NCBI RefSeq assembly: GCF_003626755.1
Contig: NZ_RBCJ01000002.1
Coordinates: 1,240,001 to 1,304,000, forward strand
DNA: 64,000 bases
Direction: 5' to 3'
DNA from: Ulvibacterium marinum
GTDB lineage: Bacteria > Bacteroidota > Bacteroidia > Flavobacteriales > Flavobacteriaceae
The translations under genes were made by a program, and so were the position numbers. The notes beneath the pieces are model-generated. The model saw only the letters and a list, made by a program, of their open reading frames with translations, did not search any database and was not told where the DNA came from. Shown here in pieces: positions 37,102 through 45,299 of this stretch (positions within the stretch are counted from its first letter, which is position 1; the number at the start of each line of letters is the position of its first letter).

Positions 37102-38256
37102 CTACCAATCAACACCAGTTTCCTGCCAGCTTTTAGATTTTGCGGAATTCAACACGGCTTCGCAAACCTTTTGCGTTTCCTGGGCCTCTTTAAAGGTCGG
37201 GGAACAAGGCGTCCCATCTTCAATACTTTTGAAGAAATCGGCCACTTGGTGTACAAAACTATGCTCATACCCGATAGACAGGCCAGGGACCCACCATTTG
37301 TCCATATAGGGTTGGTCACCATCGGTAACGTGAATGGACCGCCACCCCCGTTCTATAGATTCATCCCGATGGTCAAAATATTCCAATCGGGACAGGTCGT
37401 GCAAGTTCCATTTAATCGATGCGTGCTCTCCATTGATTTCAAAGGTATACAGGGCTTTATGGCCCCTAGCGTAACGTGTAGATTCAAAGAGTCCCAAAGA
37501 ACCATTATCAAAATGGCAATGGAAAATGCAGGCATCGTCTATACCTACTTTCTGTACCTCACCGGTACCCGTATGTACCCTTTCCTTGATAAATGTCTCC
37601 GTCATGGCCGAAACATCCTTGATGCCCCCGTTCAACCACATCGCCGTATCTATACAATGTGCCAAAAGATCTCCGGTAACTCCTGATCCGGCAGCATCGT
37701 TATCCAATCGCCATAATCCCTCCCCACCTTGGGGAAGCTCCGGACTAATGGTCCAATCCTGTAAAAAATTGGCCCTATAGTGAAATATCTTTCCAAGCTT
37801 TCCGTCATCAATCAATTGTTTGGCCAAGGTCACCGCAGGAACCCTGCGATAGTTGTAATATACTGTGTTGGGAACACCGGCCTTTTCCACGGCATCTACC
37901 ATGGGTTGTGCCTCGGCCACGGTCCGGGCCAATGGTTTTTCGCATAGTATCATTTTTCCGGCCTCGGCCGCGGCTATGGCAATCTCGGCATGCATGTTGT
38001 TCGGGGTACAAATATCAATGGCATCCACATCATCTCTGGCGACCACAGCCCTCCAGTCGGTTTCTATGGATTCATACCCCCATTGGTCGGCGAATGCCTG
38101 CAAACGTTCCTTGTTACGGGCACATACCACTTTCAGCACAGGTTTATGCTTCAATTCCGGGAAAAAATCACCCAAACGCTTATAGGCATTGGTATGGGTC
38201 CTACCCATAAATCCGTATCCTATCAGTCCTATTCTCAATTCTTTTTTGTCCGCCAT
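37102..38256 (-). CDS. Gfo/Idh/MocA family oxidoreductase, cytosolic
   Basis: 384 aa without signal peptide. Rossmann motif [13 protein letters not shown] (~8-20), [11 protein letters not shown] and EKP motif ([10 protein letters not shown]) are clear. The C-terminal half has the [10 protein letters not shown] helix typical of inositol- and glycoside-oxidising members. It lies 69 bp downstream of the TIM-barrel gene at 38325, which is the frequent Gfo/Idh + isomerase pairing of inositol and keto-sugar pathways. Substrate unknown. Confidence 0.86.
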   Translation of the reverse strand: MADKKELRIGLIGYGFMGRTHTNAYKRLGDFFPELKHKPVLKVVCARNKERLQAFADQWGYESIETDWRAVVARDDVDAIDICTPNNMHAEIAIAAAEAGKMILCEKPLARTVAEAQPMVDAVEKAGVPNTVYYNYRRVPAVTLAKQLIDDGKLGKIFHYRANFLQDWTISPELPQGGEGLWRLDNDAAGSGVTGDLLAHCIDTAMWLNGGIKDVSAMTETFIKERVHTGTGEVQKVGIDDACIFHCHFDNGSLGLFESTRYARGHKALYTFEINGEHASIKWNLHDLSRLEYFDHRDESIERGWRSIHVTDGDQPYMDKWWVPGLSIGYEHSFVHQVADFFKSIEDGTPCSPTFKEAQETQKVCEAVLNSAKSKSWQETGVDW

Positions 38257-38324
38257 TTATAGTAATCGATATTAAATTATTGGTGTTTTGTTTATTGTAT
38301 GAAATACTACTACTTCCTGCTCCA

Positions 38325-39371
38325 CTACCCCTCGTACCATCCGTGAAGCTCGCGCACCTTGATCATGGCACCCAGGACATCGTTCCAAGTTTTGGGTTGC
38401 ATCATTACCTCATTGGGGAACATACAGCCATCCCAACAGATATGTTTGAACCTTTTGGTAAGGCTGCCATCTTCATTTCGAAGCCAATGCCCTGCATCTA
38501 CAGGAATATCCAATTTCCCATTGGGGTCCGCGGCCTGGCAGTGCCTTCCGGTCTTGTCATGGGAACCTGCCCCGAACACCGTTCCATCATTTTGGGCTAC
38601 ATGAAAATCTATCGTCCAGGGCCGTAAGGCGGCCGTAAGGGTTTTAAGACCCTCGGTTAAGGTGGCACGATCGTTCCATTGAAAGTCTTCAGGTAAAATT
38701 CTTTCATCGGGTTTGTTATATCCTAGTAAATATAATAAGGTATGAGCCATATCCGCTTGGAAGCCGATATTTGGTCGGTCTACTGCTTCCAAGGTATTGA
38801 CCATGGATTTCCACCCATGCATCCCACCCCAACAGATTTCACCTTCCGCCGCCAGGGATTCTCCATAATCCGCAGCAATATCACAGGCCTCCCGGAATGT
38901 CTGGGCAATCAATTTTGTGTTTCCAACAGGATCCTGAGCCCAACTTTCGGGATCTATGGAGGAGTCTATACGAATGATACCGTTTGGACGGACTCCTATT
39001 TCACGTAGCTTTTGGCCTATCTTACAGGATTTGTGCACCTGTGTCACAAACTGCTTACGTTCTTCTGCGGTACCCATGGCAGATCCCCCTCCTGTAGGGG
39101 TCCACACGGGAGCGACCAGACTTCCAATTTCCAAGTTTTTGGACGTCGCCTTGTCCGCCATTCGTTTGATATCATCATCCGAAGCATCAATATCCATATG
39201 CGGATCGAATAGAAACAGGTCAAAACCGTCAAATTTTGTTCCGTCCACTTCCGCATTGGCGGTAAGTTCGATCATGGTATCGATGTCTATTGGGGGTTCG
39301 GAATCGGGGCCTTTACCCACTACACCGGGCCAAGAGGCATTGTGCAATTTAGGATAATTGTTCTGTTGCAT
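38325..39371 (-). CDS. Sugar phosphate isomerase/epimerase-like TIM-barrel protein
   Basis: 348-aa xylose-isomerase-like TIM barrel, no signal peptide. Acidic and His ligands appear in [21 protein letters not shown] and [10 protein letters not shown]. First gene of a leftward unit (38325 to 33749) and divergent from the MFS transporter at 39616; the shared upstream region carries the palindrome at 39409-39420. Probably acts on the same imported sugar as the MFS carrier. Confidence 0.78.
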   Translation of the reverse strand: MQQNNYPKLHNASWPGVVGKGPDSEPPIDIDTMIELTANAEVDGTKFDGFDLFLFDPHMDIDASDDDIKRMADKATSKNLEIGSLVAPVWTPTGGGSAMGTAEERKQFVTQVHKSCKIGQKLREIGVRPNGIIRIDSSIDPESWAQDPVGNTKLIAQTFREACDIAADYGESLAAEGEICWGGMHGWKSMVNTLEAVDRPNIGFQADMAHTLLYLLGYNKPDERILPEDFQWNDRATLTEGLKTLTAALRPWTIDFHVAQNDGTVFGAGSHDKTGRHCQAADPNGKLDIPVDAGHWLRNEDGSLTKRFKHICWDGCMFPNEVMMQPKTWNDVLGAMIKVRELHGWYEG

Positions 39372-39408
39372 TTTATCTTAGTTATTTAGGGTATTGTAAA
39401 TTATCGGT

Positions 39409-39420
39409 GTGTACGTACAC
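39409..39420. promoter_or_regulatory. Candidate operator: 12-bp perfect palindrome
   Basis: GTGTACGTACAC is a perfect palindrome with a central CG, as in many LacI/GalR-type operators. It lies 38 bp upstream of the leftward TIM-barrel gene and ~196 bp upstream of the MFS gene, in the 244-bp space between the divergent units. No LacI-type regulator is encoded in the window. Confidence 0.4.
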
Positions 39421-39585
39421 TAAGTGGACTAATTTAGCTAAAATCATGTATTTCATGAAATAAATGTTGTGGCTTTTTTAACAGCAACCTATATTTTGTG
39501 ATAAACTGGTAAGACAACCATAAAATAATTATGATAATAGCAAAAAAGTAAGTAAACTTATACTTTGAATTTAAATTTTCTAGTA

Positions 39586-39599
39586 TTGATTTTAATCAA
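39586..39599 (+). promoter_or_regulatory. Fnr-consensus-like dyad before the MFS gene
   Basis: TTGATTTTAATCAA matches TTGAT-N4-ATCAA exactly. It lies only 16 bp before the MFS ATG, downstream of a possible -7 box (TACTTTG near 39561), so if bound it would more likely repress. The region is AT-rich and chance is a real possibility. Confidence 0.3.
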
Positions 39600-39615
39600 C
39601 CTAAACTAAAAACGT

Positions 39616-40866
39616 ATGGAAAATACCGCTTCCACTTCAATGGTAAATGACAAAAGATTATTTTACGGTAGTTGTTTTGCCTTGATTACTACAGCTTTAT
39701 CATTTAGTATCCGGGCTGGCATCCTCCCCCAGTTGGGAGAAGAACTGAGTTTATCCGCTACACAATTGGGTTTCATCAACCAAATGTGGTTTTTGGGCTT
39801 TCCCATATCCATGGTTATCGGCGGACTGATATATCATAAGGTTGGTGGCAAGGCAATAATGCAATTTGCTTTCTTCGCCCACGCCATAGGCATTATCATG
39901 ACTATCTATTCAGGTAGTTATACGGGTCTGCTCATATCAACGCTTCTTATAGGGCTGGGCAATGGATGTACCGAAGCGGCCTGTAATCCTATGATAGCGG
40001 ATGCCTATGAGGGTAACAAAATGAGTAAAATGATGAACCGTTTCCACATGTGGTTCCCCGGAGGAATCGTCATAGGAAGTATTGTTTCTGAAGTTATGAC
40101 GAAAGTACTGGATATGAGTTGGGAATCACAAATTTGGGTCATCATGATACCTACGTTAATCTATGCCTACATGTTCTTTGGTCAGTCCTGGCCTAAGGCA
40201 AAAGTCAAGGAAGGTGCTACTCTTATGGGTAATTTAAAAGCCATGGTTTCTCCGTTATTTCTTTTTATGATTGCCTGCATGTCTTTGACCGCAATTTCAG
40301 AATTCGGGCCTCAGCAGTGGGTAGGACTGATATTGTCCAAAAGCGGGGCATCCCCTATGATTATACTGGCTTTGGTTACGGGAATTATGGCTGTGGCACG
40401 ATATTTTGGTGGCGAAATGGTACATAAATTCGATCAAACTGGAGTGCTTTTAGGGTCTGCGGTTCTAGCTACTATCGGCATTTATCTGTTTAGTACGCAA
40501 ACCGGAGCTATGGCCTATGTGGCGGCCATCTTTTTCGCCTTGGGCATTGCTTACTTTTGGCCGAATATGGTTGGTTTTGTAGCAGATAAAATCCCAAAAA
40601 GTGGTGCCTTAGGCCTATCCATTATAGGTGCGGTGGGTATGTTCTCCTCATCTATTTTCCAACCTATCATTGGTAGTTGGATTGATGCTGACAAGGCCGA
40701 AGCTGCGGCTGCAGGTCTTACAGGAGACGAATTGGAGTTGGTTTCCGGTCAGGCCACTTTGGAGACCATGACCTTGTTCCCCGGAATATTGATCGTACTA
40801 TTTACCATACTTTATTTTTGGATGAAGAATCGGAAACCGGAAGCTGCGGCTGCAACGGCATCCTGA
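39616..40866 (+). CDS. MFS transporter (sugar permease type)
   Basis: 416-aa inner-membrane protein with about 12 hydrophobic helices in two halves. The FINQMWFLGFPISM and GLGNGCTEAACNPMIADAY segments recall FucP/nucleoside-hexose MFS members of Bacteroidota. It is divergent from a leftward sugar-catabolic unit and is followed by a strong terminator at 40931-40966, so it is probably transcribed alone. The C-terminus is Ala-rich. Substrate not predictable beyond a small sugar or sugar derivative. Confidence 0.85.
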   Translation: MENTASTSMVNDKRLFYGSCFALITTALSFSIRAGILPQLGEELSLSATQLGFINQMWFLGFPISMVIGGLIYHKVGGKAIMQFAFFAHAIGIIMTIYSGSYTGLLISTLLIGLGNGCTEAACNPMIADAYEGNKMSKMMNRFHMWFPGGIVIGSIVSEVMTKVLDMSWESQIWVIMIPTLIYAYMFFGQSWPKAKVKEGATLMGNLKAMVSPLFLFMIACMSLTAISEFGPQQWVGLILSKSGASPMIILALVTGIMAVARYFGGEMVHKFDQTGVLLGSAVLATIGIYLFSTQTGAMAYVAAIFFALGIAYFWPNMVGFVADKIPKSGALGLSIIGAVGMFSSSIFQPIIGSWIDADKAEAAAAGLTGDELELVSGQATLETMTLFPGILIVLFTILYFWMKNRKPEAAAATAS

Positions 40867-40930
40867 CGACAGTAAAGTTTTGACCATATGGAATCGCAAA
40901 CCAGGTCAAAAAACACATAGTATTATATTC

Positions 40931-40966
40931 GCCCCCTGCCTATTACAGGTGGGGGTTGTTTCTTTT
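40931..40966 (+). terminator. Rho-independent terminator after the MFS gene
   Basis: CCCCC and GGGGG arms with an inner CCT/AGG pairing (40932-40955) are followed by TTGTTTCTTTT. This separates the MFS gene from the isomerase gene at 41012. Confidence 0.75.
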
Positions 40967-41011
40967 AAGAAATGGTATTGAAAACTGAAATACCGCAATA
41001 AATTGATATAA

Positions 41012-41851
41012 ATGAAAATTGGAATGAACCTTTTGCTCTGGACCAATCATGTGACGGAAGAGCATTATCCCATTATTGATAGTTTAAAGGAAACAGGATA
41101 CGATGGCATTGAACTCTATATGGGTGAAGGCGATGTGGCACACTATTCCAAATTGGGAAATCATTTGTCCCAATTAGGCCTGGGAGTCACAACGGTGACC
41201 GGATTGGGACCTGAAGAAAATATCGCCAGTCCCGATGCCAAAATCAGGCAGGCCGGGCTAGACCGACTAAAGTGGGCCATCGACAATGGGGAGGCGTTAA
41301 AAACTGAAAATATATGCGGGCCCCTACATTCTAGTTTTGCCCATTTTACCAGACAACCCCCGACAATGGAAGAACGCCAGTGGAGCGCCGAAATGTTACG
41401 TAAAGCAGCTGAATATGCCGCTGAAGCCGATATTATGTTGGCTCCGGAAGCCTTAAATCGGTTTGAATGTTACCTGTACAATACTATGGAAGACCTACGG
41501 ACTTTAGTAGAGGCCGTGGACCATCCCAATCTAGGAGCCATGTATGACACGCATCATAGCAACATTGAGGAAAAAAGTCAATCCAAGGCCCTTAAGACCA
41601 TAGCACCCCATCTTAAACATGTACATATTAGTGAAAATGATCGAGGAACACCCGGTAGTGGACAAGTACAATGGGAAGATGTTTTTACGACCTTAAAAGA
41701 AATTAAGTATGATGGATGGTTGACCATAGAGGCCTTTAGTACCATAATTCCGGAATTTGCCAATGCCATTAACGTATGGCGTGATTATTCACCATCAGAA
41801 GAAATATATACCAAAGGACTTGCCTTTATCAAAGAGGGATTGGGGATTTGA
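41012..41851 (+). CDS. Sugar phosphate isomerase/epimerase-like (hydroxypyruvate-isomerase-like) TIM barrel
   Basis: 279-aa cytosolic TIM barrel. Start MKIGMNLLLWTNHVTEEHY and the ligand-bearing strands APEALNRFECY, MYDTHHSNIEE, HVHISENDRGTPGSGQV and LTIEAF match the tagatose/psicose 3-epimerase and hydroxypyruvate isomerase group, in which two Glu, one Asp and one His bind Mn2+. Compact length is normal. Preceded by the MFS terminator and followed by the heptamer repeat. Confidence 0.8.
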   Translation: MKIGMNLLLWTNHVTEEHYPIIDSLKETGYDGIELYMGEGDVAHYSKLGNHLSQLGLGVTTVTGLGPEENIASPDAKIRQAGLDRLKWAIDNGEALKTENICGPLHSSFAHFTRQPPTMEERQWSAEMLRKAAEYAAEADIMLAPEALNRFECYLYNTMEDLRTLVEAVDHPNLGAMYDTHHSNIEEKSQSKALKTIAPHLKHVHISENDRGTPGSGQVQWEDVFTTLKEIKYDGWLTIEAFSTIIPEFANAINVWRDYSPSEEIYTKGLAFIKEGLGI

Positions 41852-41941
41852 AGTATAAGATATGAAGTAGGAAGTTAGAAATCAGCAATAGTAACCAACA
41901 ACCATAAACTATCAACCGACAACTAAATTGTGAAGTACGAA

Positions 41942-42039
41942 GTGGTAAGTGGTAAGTGGTAAGTGGTAAGTGGTAAGTGGTAAGTGGTAAGTGGTAAGTG
42001 GTAAGTGGTAAGTGGTAAGTGGTAAGTGGTAAGTGGTAA
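41942..42039 (+). repeat. Tandem heptamer repeat, 14 perfect copies of GTGGTAA
   Basis: Fourteen exact head-to-tail copies of the 7-mer GTGGTAA span 98 bp, with partial GAAGTAC/GAAGTGG-like units just upstream. It fills the 254-bp gap between the isomerase and ThuA genes. Its complement gives LTTYHLP-type repeats, so automatic gene callers may predict false proteins here. Similar heptamer runs (ACTTACC permutations) are common in flavobacterial intergenic DNA. Copy number probably varies by slippage. Confidence 0.95.
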
Positions 42040-42105
42040 GTAAAAATATCAAAATCAACCGGCAACGAACAACGAAATAAATAACATGAAAGTCAATCGA
42101 TAAAT

Positions 42106-43218
42106 ATGAAGAAAATATATACACTTTTACTCCTTGCCCTATTAATGGCTTGCGGACAAAAAACGGAAAAGAAAGAGACGGAAAAGACCGTTGAGGAACC
42201 GAAGCAACTATTGACCTTTGAAGGCAAGGGTGATACCGGAAAACATATTGTTTTGATATCAGGAGATGAGGAATACCGTTCCGAGGAGGCTTTGCCCCAA
42301 TTGGCTAAAATCCTGTCCAGACATCACGGGTTTACCTGTACGGTATTATTTGCCCAAAATCCGGATAAACCGGGAATAGTGGATGCCAATTACCTAAAAA
42401 ATATCCCTGGTTTAGAAGCCCTTAACACTGCTGATGCCATAGTACTCTTTACCCGTTTTAGGGCACTCCCGGATGAGCAGATGAAATATATTGATGATTA
42501 TCTCAAAGCGGGGAAACCGATTGTGGCTATCCGGACGGCTACCCATGCTTTTAACTTTACCGAGGAGGACTCTACCTCCAGCTATTCCCACTATAGTAAT
42601 GCATACAAAGGTGATATGACCGAATGGACGGATGGTTTTGGTCGTCTTATCCTGGGTGAAAAGTGGCATACGCATCATGGACACCATAAACACCAGAGTA
42701 CTCGTGGAGTTATTCCTCAGGAATCCACAAAACATCCTATTACCAACGGTATCGAAAATGGTGAAATTTGGGGTTCTACAGATGTATATGGTGTTAGACT
42801 CCCTTTACCAGGAGATGCGCAACATGTAGTTCTTGGTCAAGTTGTCAATAGAAAAGGGGAATACGATGAGAACGACCTTTTTTATGGAATGCGACCTACG
42901 GATGAAGAAATTGCCGATGTTAATGATAAGGGAATGAAGGTAAACGAAACCTTGATGCCCATTGCCTGGACCAAAAGTTACCAAATTCCAAATGGCAAAA
43001 TGGGCAAAGCTTTTACTTCTACTATCGGCTCTTCCAGTGACCTGATGAACGAAGGGGTTCGGAGACTTTTGATTAACGGAGTGTTTTGGGCATTGGATAT
43101 GACGGTACCCGAAAAAGCCAACGTGAATCTAGTTGGTACGTATAACCCTTCTGCCTATGGATTTCAAGCGGATGACTACTGGTTGGAAAAACGACTGAAA
43201 ATCGAGGATTTGGAATAA
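42106..43218 (+). CDS. ThuA-like domain lipoprotein
   Basis: 370 aa. The signal ends LLALLMAC (Cys 16). The ThuA-like (class I glutamine amidotransferase-like) fold covers ~45-340: HIVLISGDEEYRSEEAL, AIVLFTRFRALPDEQ, and PIVAIRTATHAF. ThuA occurs with Gfo/Idh proteins in trehalose and other disaccharide oxidation loci, and ThuA-like domains accompany PVC-type cytochromes in many Bacteroidota clusters. It contains no obvious catalytic Cys nucleophile. Its start lies ~66 bp after the heptamer repeat. Biochemical role is unsettled for the family. Confidence 0.8.
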   Translation: MKKIYTLLLLALLMACGQKTEKKETEKTVEEPKQLLTFEGKGDTGKHIVLISGDEEYRSEEALPQLAKILSRHHGFTCTVLFAQNPDKPGIVDANYLKNIPGLEALNTADAIVLFTRFRALPDEQMKYIDDYLKAGKPIVAIRTATHAFNFTEEDSTSSYSHYSNAYKGDMTEWTDGFGRLILGEKWHTHHGHHKHQSTRGVIPQESTKHPITNGIENGEIWGSTDVYGVRLPLPGDAQHVVLGQVVNRKGEYDENDLFYGMRPTDEEIADVNDKGMKVNETLMPIAWTKSYQIPNGKMGKAFTSTIGSSSDLMNEGVRRLLINGVFWALDMTVPEKANVNLVGTYNPSAYGFQADDYWLEKRLKIEDLE

Positions 43219-43248
43219 AAACAACATTTCTTATCAACAAGTCTGTAG

Positions 43249-43455
43249 CTAATCTTTACGGTACTCAAGAATTTCCCCGGGTTGGCATTCCAAAGCCTCA
43301 CAAATAGCCTGAAGTGTACTAAAACGAATGGCCTTTGCCTTTCCTTTCTTCAAAATGGAAAGATTGGACATGGTAATCCCTACCTTTTCCGAAAGCTCTT
43401 TAAGAGACATTTTTCGTTTGGCCAACATCACATCAAGATTTACAACAATAGGCAT
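43249..43455 (-). CDS. XRE-family HTH regulator (YozG-like)
   Basis: 68-aa single-domain Cro/C1-type DNA-binding protein. Helix-turn-helix spans LKELSEKVGITMSNLSILKKG (~18-38). This small subgroup is typically encoded next to a DUF2975 membrane protein, as here (9 bp gap). The pair is widespread and of unknown function. The gene converges on the ThuA-like gene. Confidence 0.88.
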   Translation of the reverse strand: MPIVVNLDVMLAKRKMSLKELSEKVGITMSNLSILKKGKAKAIRFSTLQAICEALECQPGEILEYRKD

Positions 43456-43464
43456 ACTCTTTTC

Positions 43465-44109
43465 TTAAATAGTTAAATCTTTTTCTGCCTTTAATTGTGC
43501 TCCAATACGAAATGCCTCAGCAATGACTAAAAGGAAAAGAGATATGAATAAAGAGTTTAGCGTGACCCAAGAAAATAAATTAAAACTTGTGAATACCATG
43601 CCAGAAAATTCCAATCTATCACTGAAATAGGATGCAGAAATTACCGTTCCCAATCGGTCTAGAATAAAAAACACAATCCCCAGTAACCCAATATACCTCA
43701 ATCGAATGGCATTTTCCACAATGAAGAACTTTCCTATTCGCACTGAATCTAGGATACGAATTGTCAACCGCAAAGAAAGAAGAAAAAGAACTTTAATCAA
43801 AAGGGCAATAAAGCTGTATATGGCCAAAAACCCTCTAGGAACATCATCTGACATAATTGCTCCGGTTGCACCTCGCATATAAAACTTTGCGGCCGAACCA
43901 TCATTGAGTGTTTTTAGAGAACCCTCATCGGCAAAGGAAAACATCACGGGAAAATCCATATGACGTGTTGGACCACCACTAACAAATATGAAGATGCTAT
44001 AAATCAGCCAAATAATTACTCCAATTGCAACAATGAAAAAGCCAATTCTAAGCACCCATAATAAAAACTGAATAAGAGCACTGCCATAAACCCTATTTTT
44101 CACTACCAT
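43465..44109 (-). CDS. DUF2975 family membrane protein
   Basis: 214 aa from the ATG at 44107-44109; an upstream ATG at 44176 adds 23 hydrophobic, Phe/Asn-rich residues that look noncoding, and flavobacterial homologs usually start near MVVKNRV. About four transmembrane helices are visible (~18-40, ~90-120, ~135-160, ~180-205). Forms a conserved pair with the downstream YozG-like XRE regulator, possibly as a membrane sensor or antagonist. Function unknown. Confidence 0.75.
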   Translation of the reverse strand: MVVKNRVYGSALIQFLLWVLRIGFFIVAIGVIIWLIYSIFIFVSGGPTRHMDFPVMFSFADEGSLKTLNDGSAAKFYMRGATGAIMSDDVPRGFLAIYSFIALLIKVLFLLSLRLTIRILDSVRIGKFFIVENAIRLRYIGLLGIVFFILDRLGTVISASYFSDRLEFSGMVFTSFNLFSWVTLNSLFISLFLLVIAEAFRIGAQLKAEKDLTI

Positions 44110-44279
44110 AACAATCAATTTAATTGTAAAAAAACAAAAAAAATTATTGATAAACAATAAATAATAACTGTTTTTCAATAAAATTCATCAATTAATGGAA
44201 AGCATTGGAATTGATAGACGCTAGAAGGGCTGCAATTGCTTACCTATCCATAATGAAGCCACTTTCTACATAATCCGGT

Positions 44280-45293
44280 TCAAATCAACGGGTATAGCTC
44301 CGGATGTTCCGAAAACCTTTTTCTAAGTGCCTTTATCGTATCCACGAATTGCTTACAGGCCACAAAGGGATCTCCGCCTATACGCCATCCTTGTGTGGAA
44401 ATGGGGCCAGTGTACCCAAATTCATAAAGTTTGGCCAACATCCAGGCCATATCTATTTGCCCCTCATTAAAACGAACTGCCTGAAAATTTGATGGTAAAA
44501 AGATACCATTAGTGAGGACCACATAATTTAAGTGCTTCATATATTCATTTTTTATGACTTTATCCAGCTCGTCCGAAGCCGCATTGGCGTACCAATGATG
44601 GGAGCAAAAAGCCGGACCTATGGCAGTCGCCTTAGCCCCTTTTAATATCTTAAATGTGGACTGGGGTGTATCGCATATCCAATGGATATGAGGATATAAA
44701 GCACCAATAATCCCAGATTCCTTACAAGCCTTATCGAAAGCGGCGATGATTTTATAGGCACGTTCCCAATGTCTGTCCTTGGCCCTGGCCGAACCACTTT
44801 CTGCAATAGTATCACCCATCAATTCCCCACGACCACTCAGGGACAAGGAATAATAGGGCTTTATGGGCAGTTGGGACAAGGCCTTAACGTTATTTACAAT
44901 TTTTGCAATCTCCTCGTCAATTTCAGGAGCCTTGGCATCAATAACGGCTTGCGTAGTACCATGAAAACCCATTACCTTAAATCGTGTTTTCCCGAAGAGG
45001 TCCGTTACTTCTTTCCACGTATCCGAATCCGTATGTAACCCAACAAACTCAAATCCATCAAAACCTGCATGATCAGCAGCTGCTAATTTTGCTTTCCAGG
45101 AATAGGACCTTCGGTTTCCCGAGTGGAAATTATCAAATAGAACCAAAGGGTTTTTTGGTAACTCCTTAATTATCTTTTCTTCGTAAAATACCTGTCCCTT
45201 GCCATTTGAAGCTCTTGTTTGTACAGGAATGCCCATGGCCATTCCTGCTGCAGTTCCAGCCACACGTTTTACAAATGTTCTTCTATCGCTCAT
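44280..45293 (-). CDS. Tat-exported sugar phosphate isomerase/epimerase-like TIM barrel
   Basis: 337 aa. The N-terminus MSDRRTFVKRVAGTAAGMAM is a good twin-arginine signal. TIM-barrel strands FDGFEFVGLH, IGALYPHIHW and PISTQGW carry likely ligand residues. It is 6 bp downstream of the cytochrome gene at 45300, so both are probably co-transcribed and act in the periplasm on the same compound. Confidence 0.76.
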   Translation of the reverse strand: MSDRRTFVKRVAGTAAGMAMGIPVQTRASNGKGQVFYEEKIIKELPKNPLVLFDNFHSGNRRSYSWKAKLAAADHAGFDGFEFVGLHTDSDTWKEVTDLFGKTRFKVMGFHGTTQAVIDAKAPEIDEEIAKIVNNVKALSQLPIKPYYSLSLSGRGELMGDTIAESGSARAKDRHWERAYKIIAAFDKACKESGIIGALYPHIHWICDTPQSTFKILKGAKATAIGPAFCSHHWYANAASDELDKVIKNEYMKHLNYVVLTNGIFLPSNFQAVRFNEGQIDMAWMLAKLYEFGYTGPISTQGWRIGGDPFVACKQFVDTIKALRKRFSEHPELYPLI

Positions 45294-45299
45294 AAATCT

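Noticed and set aside
41942-42039. CRISPR array
   Set aside because: Units are 7 bp, contiguous and without spacers; no cas genes nearby.
41829-42124. Repetitive proteins (LTTYHLP repeats) on the minus strand
   Set aside because: They are translations of the GTGGTAA tandem array, not genes.
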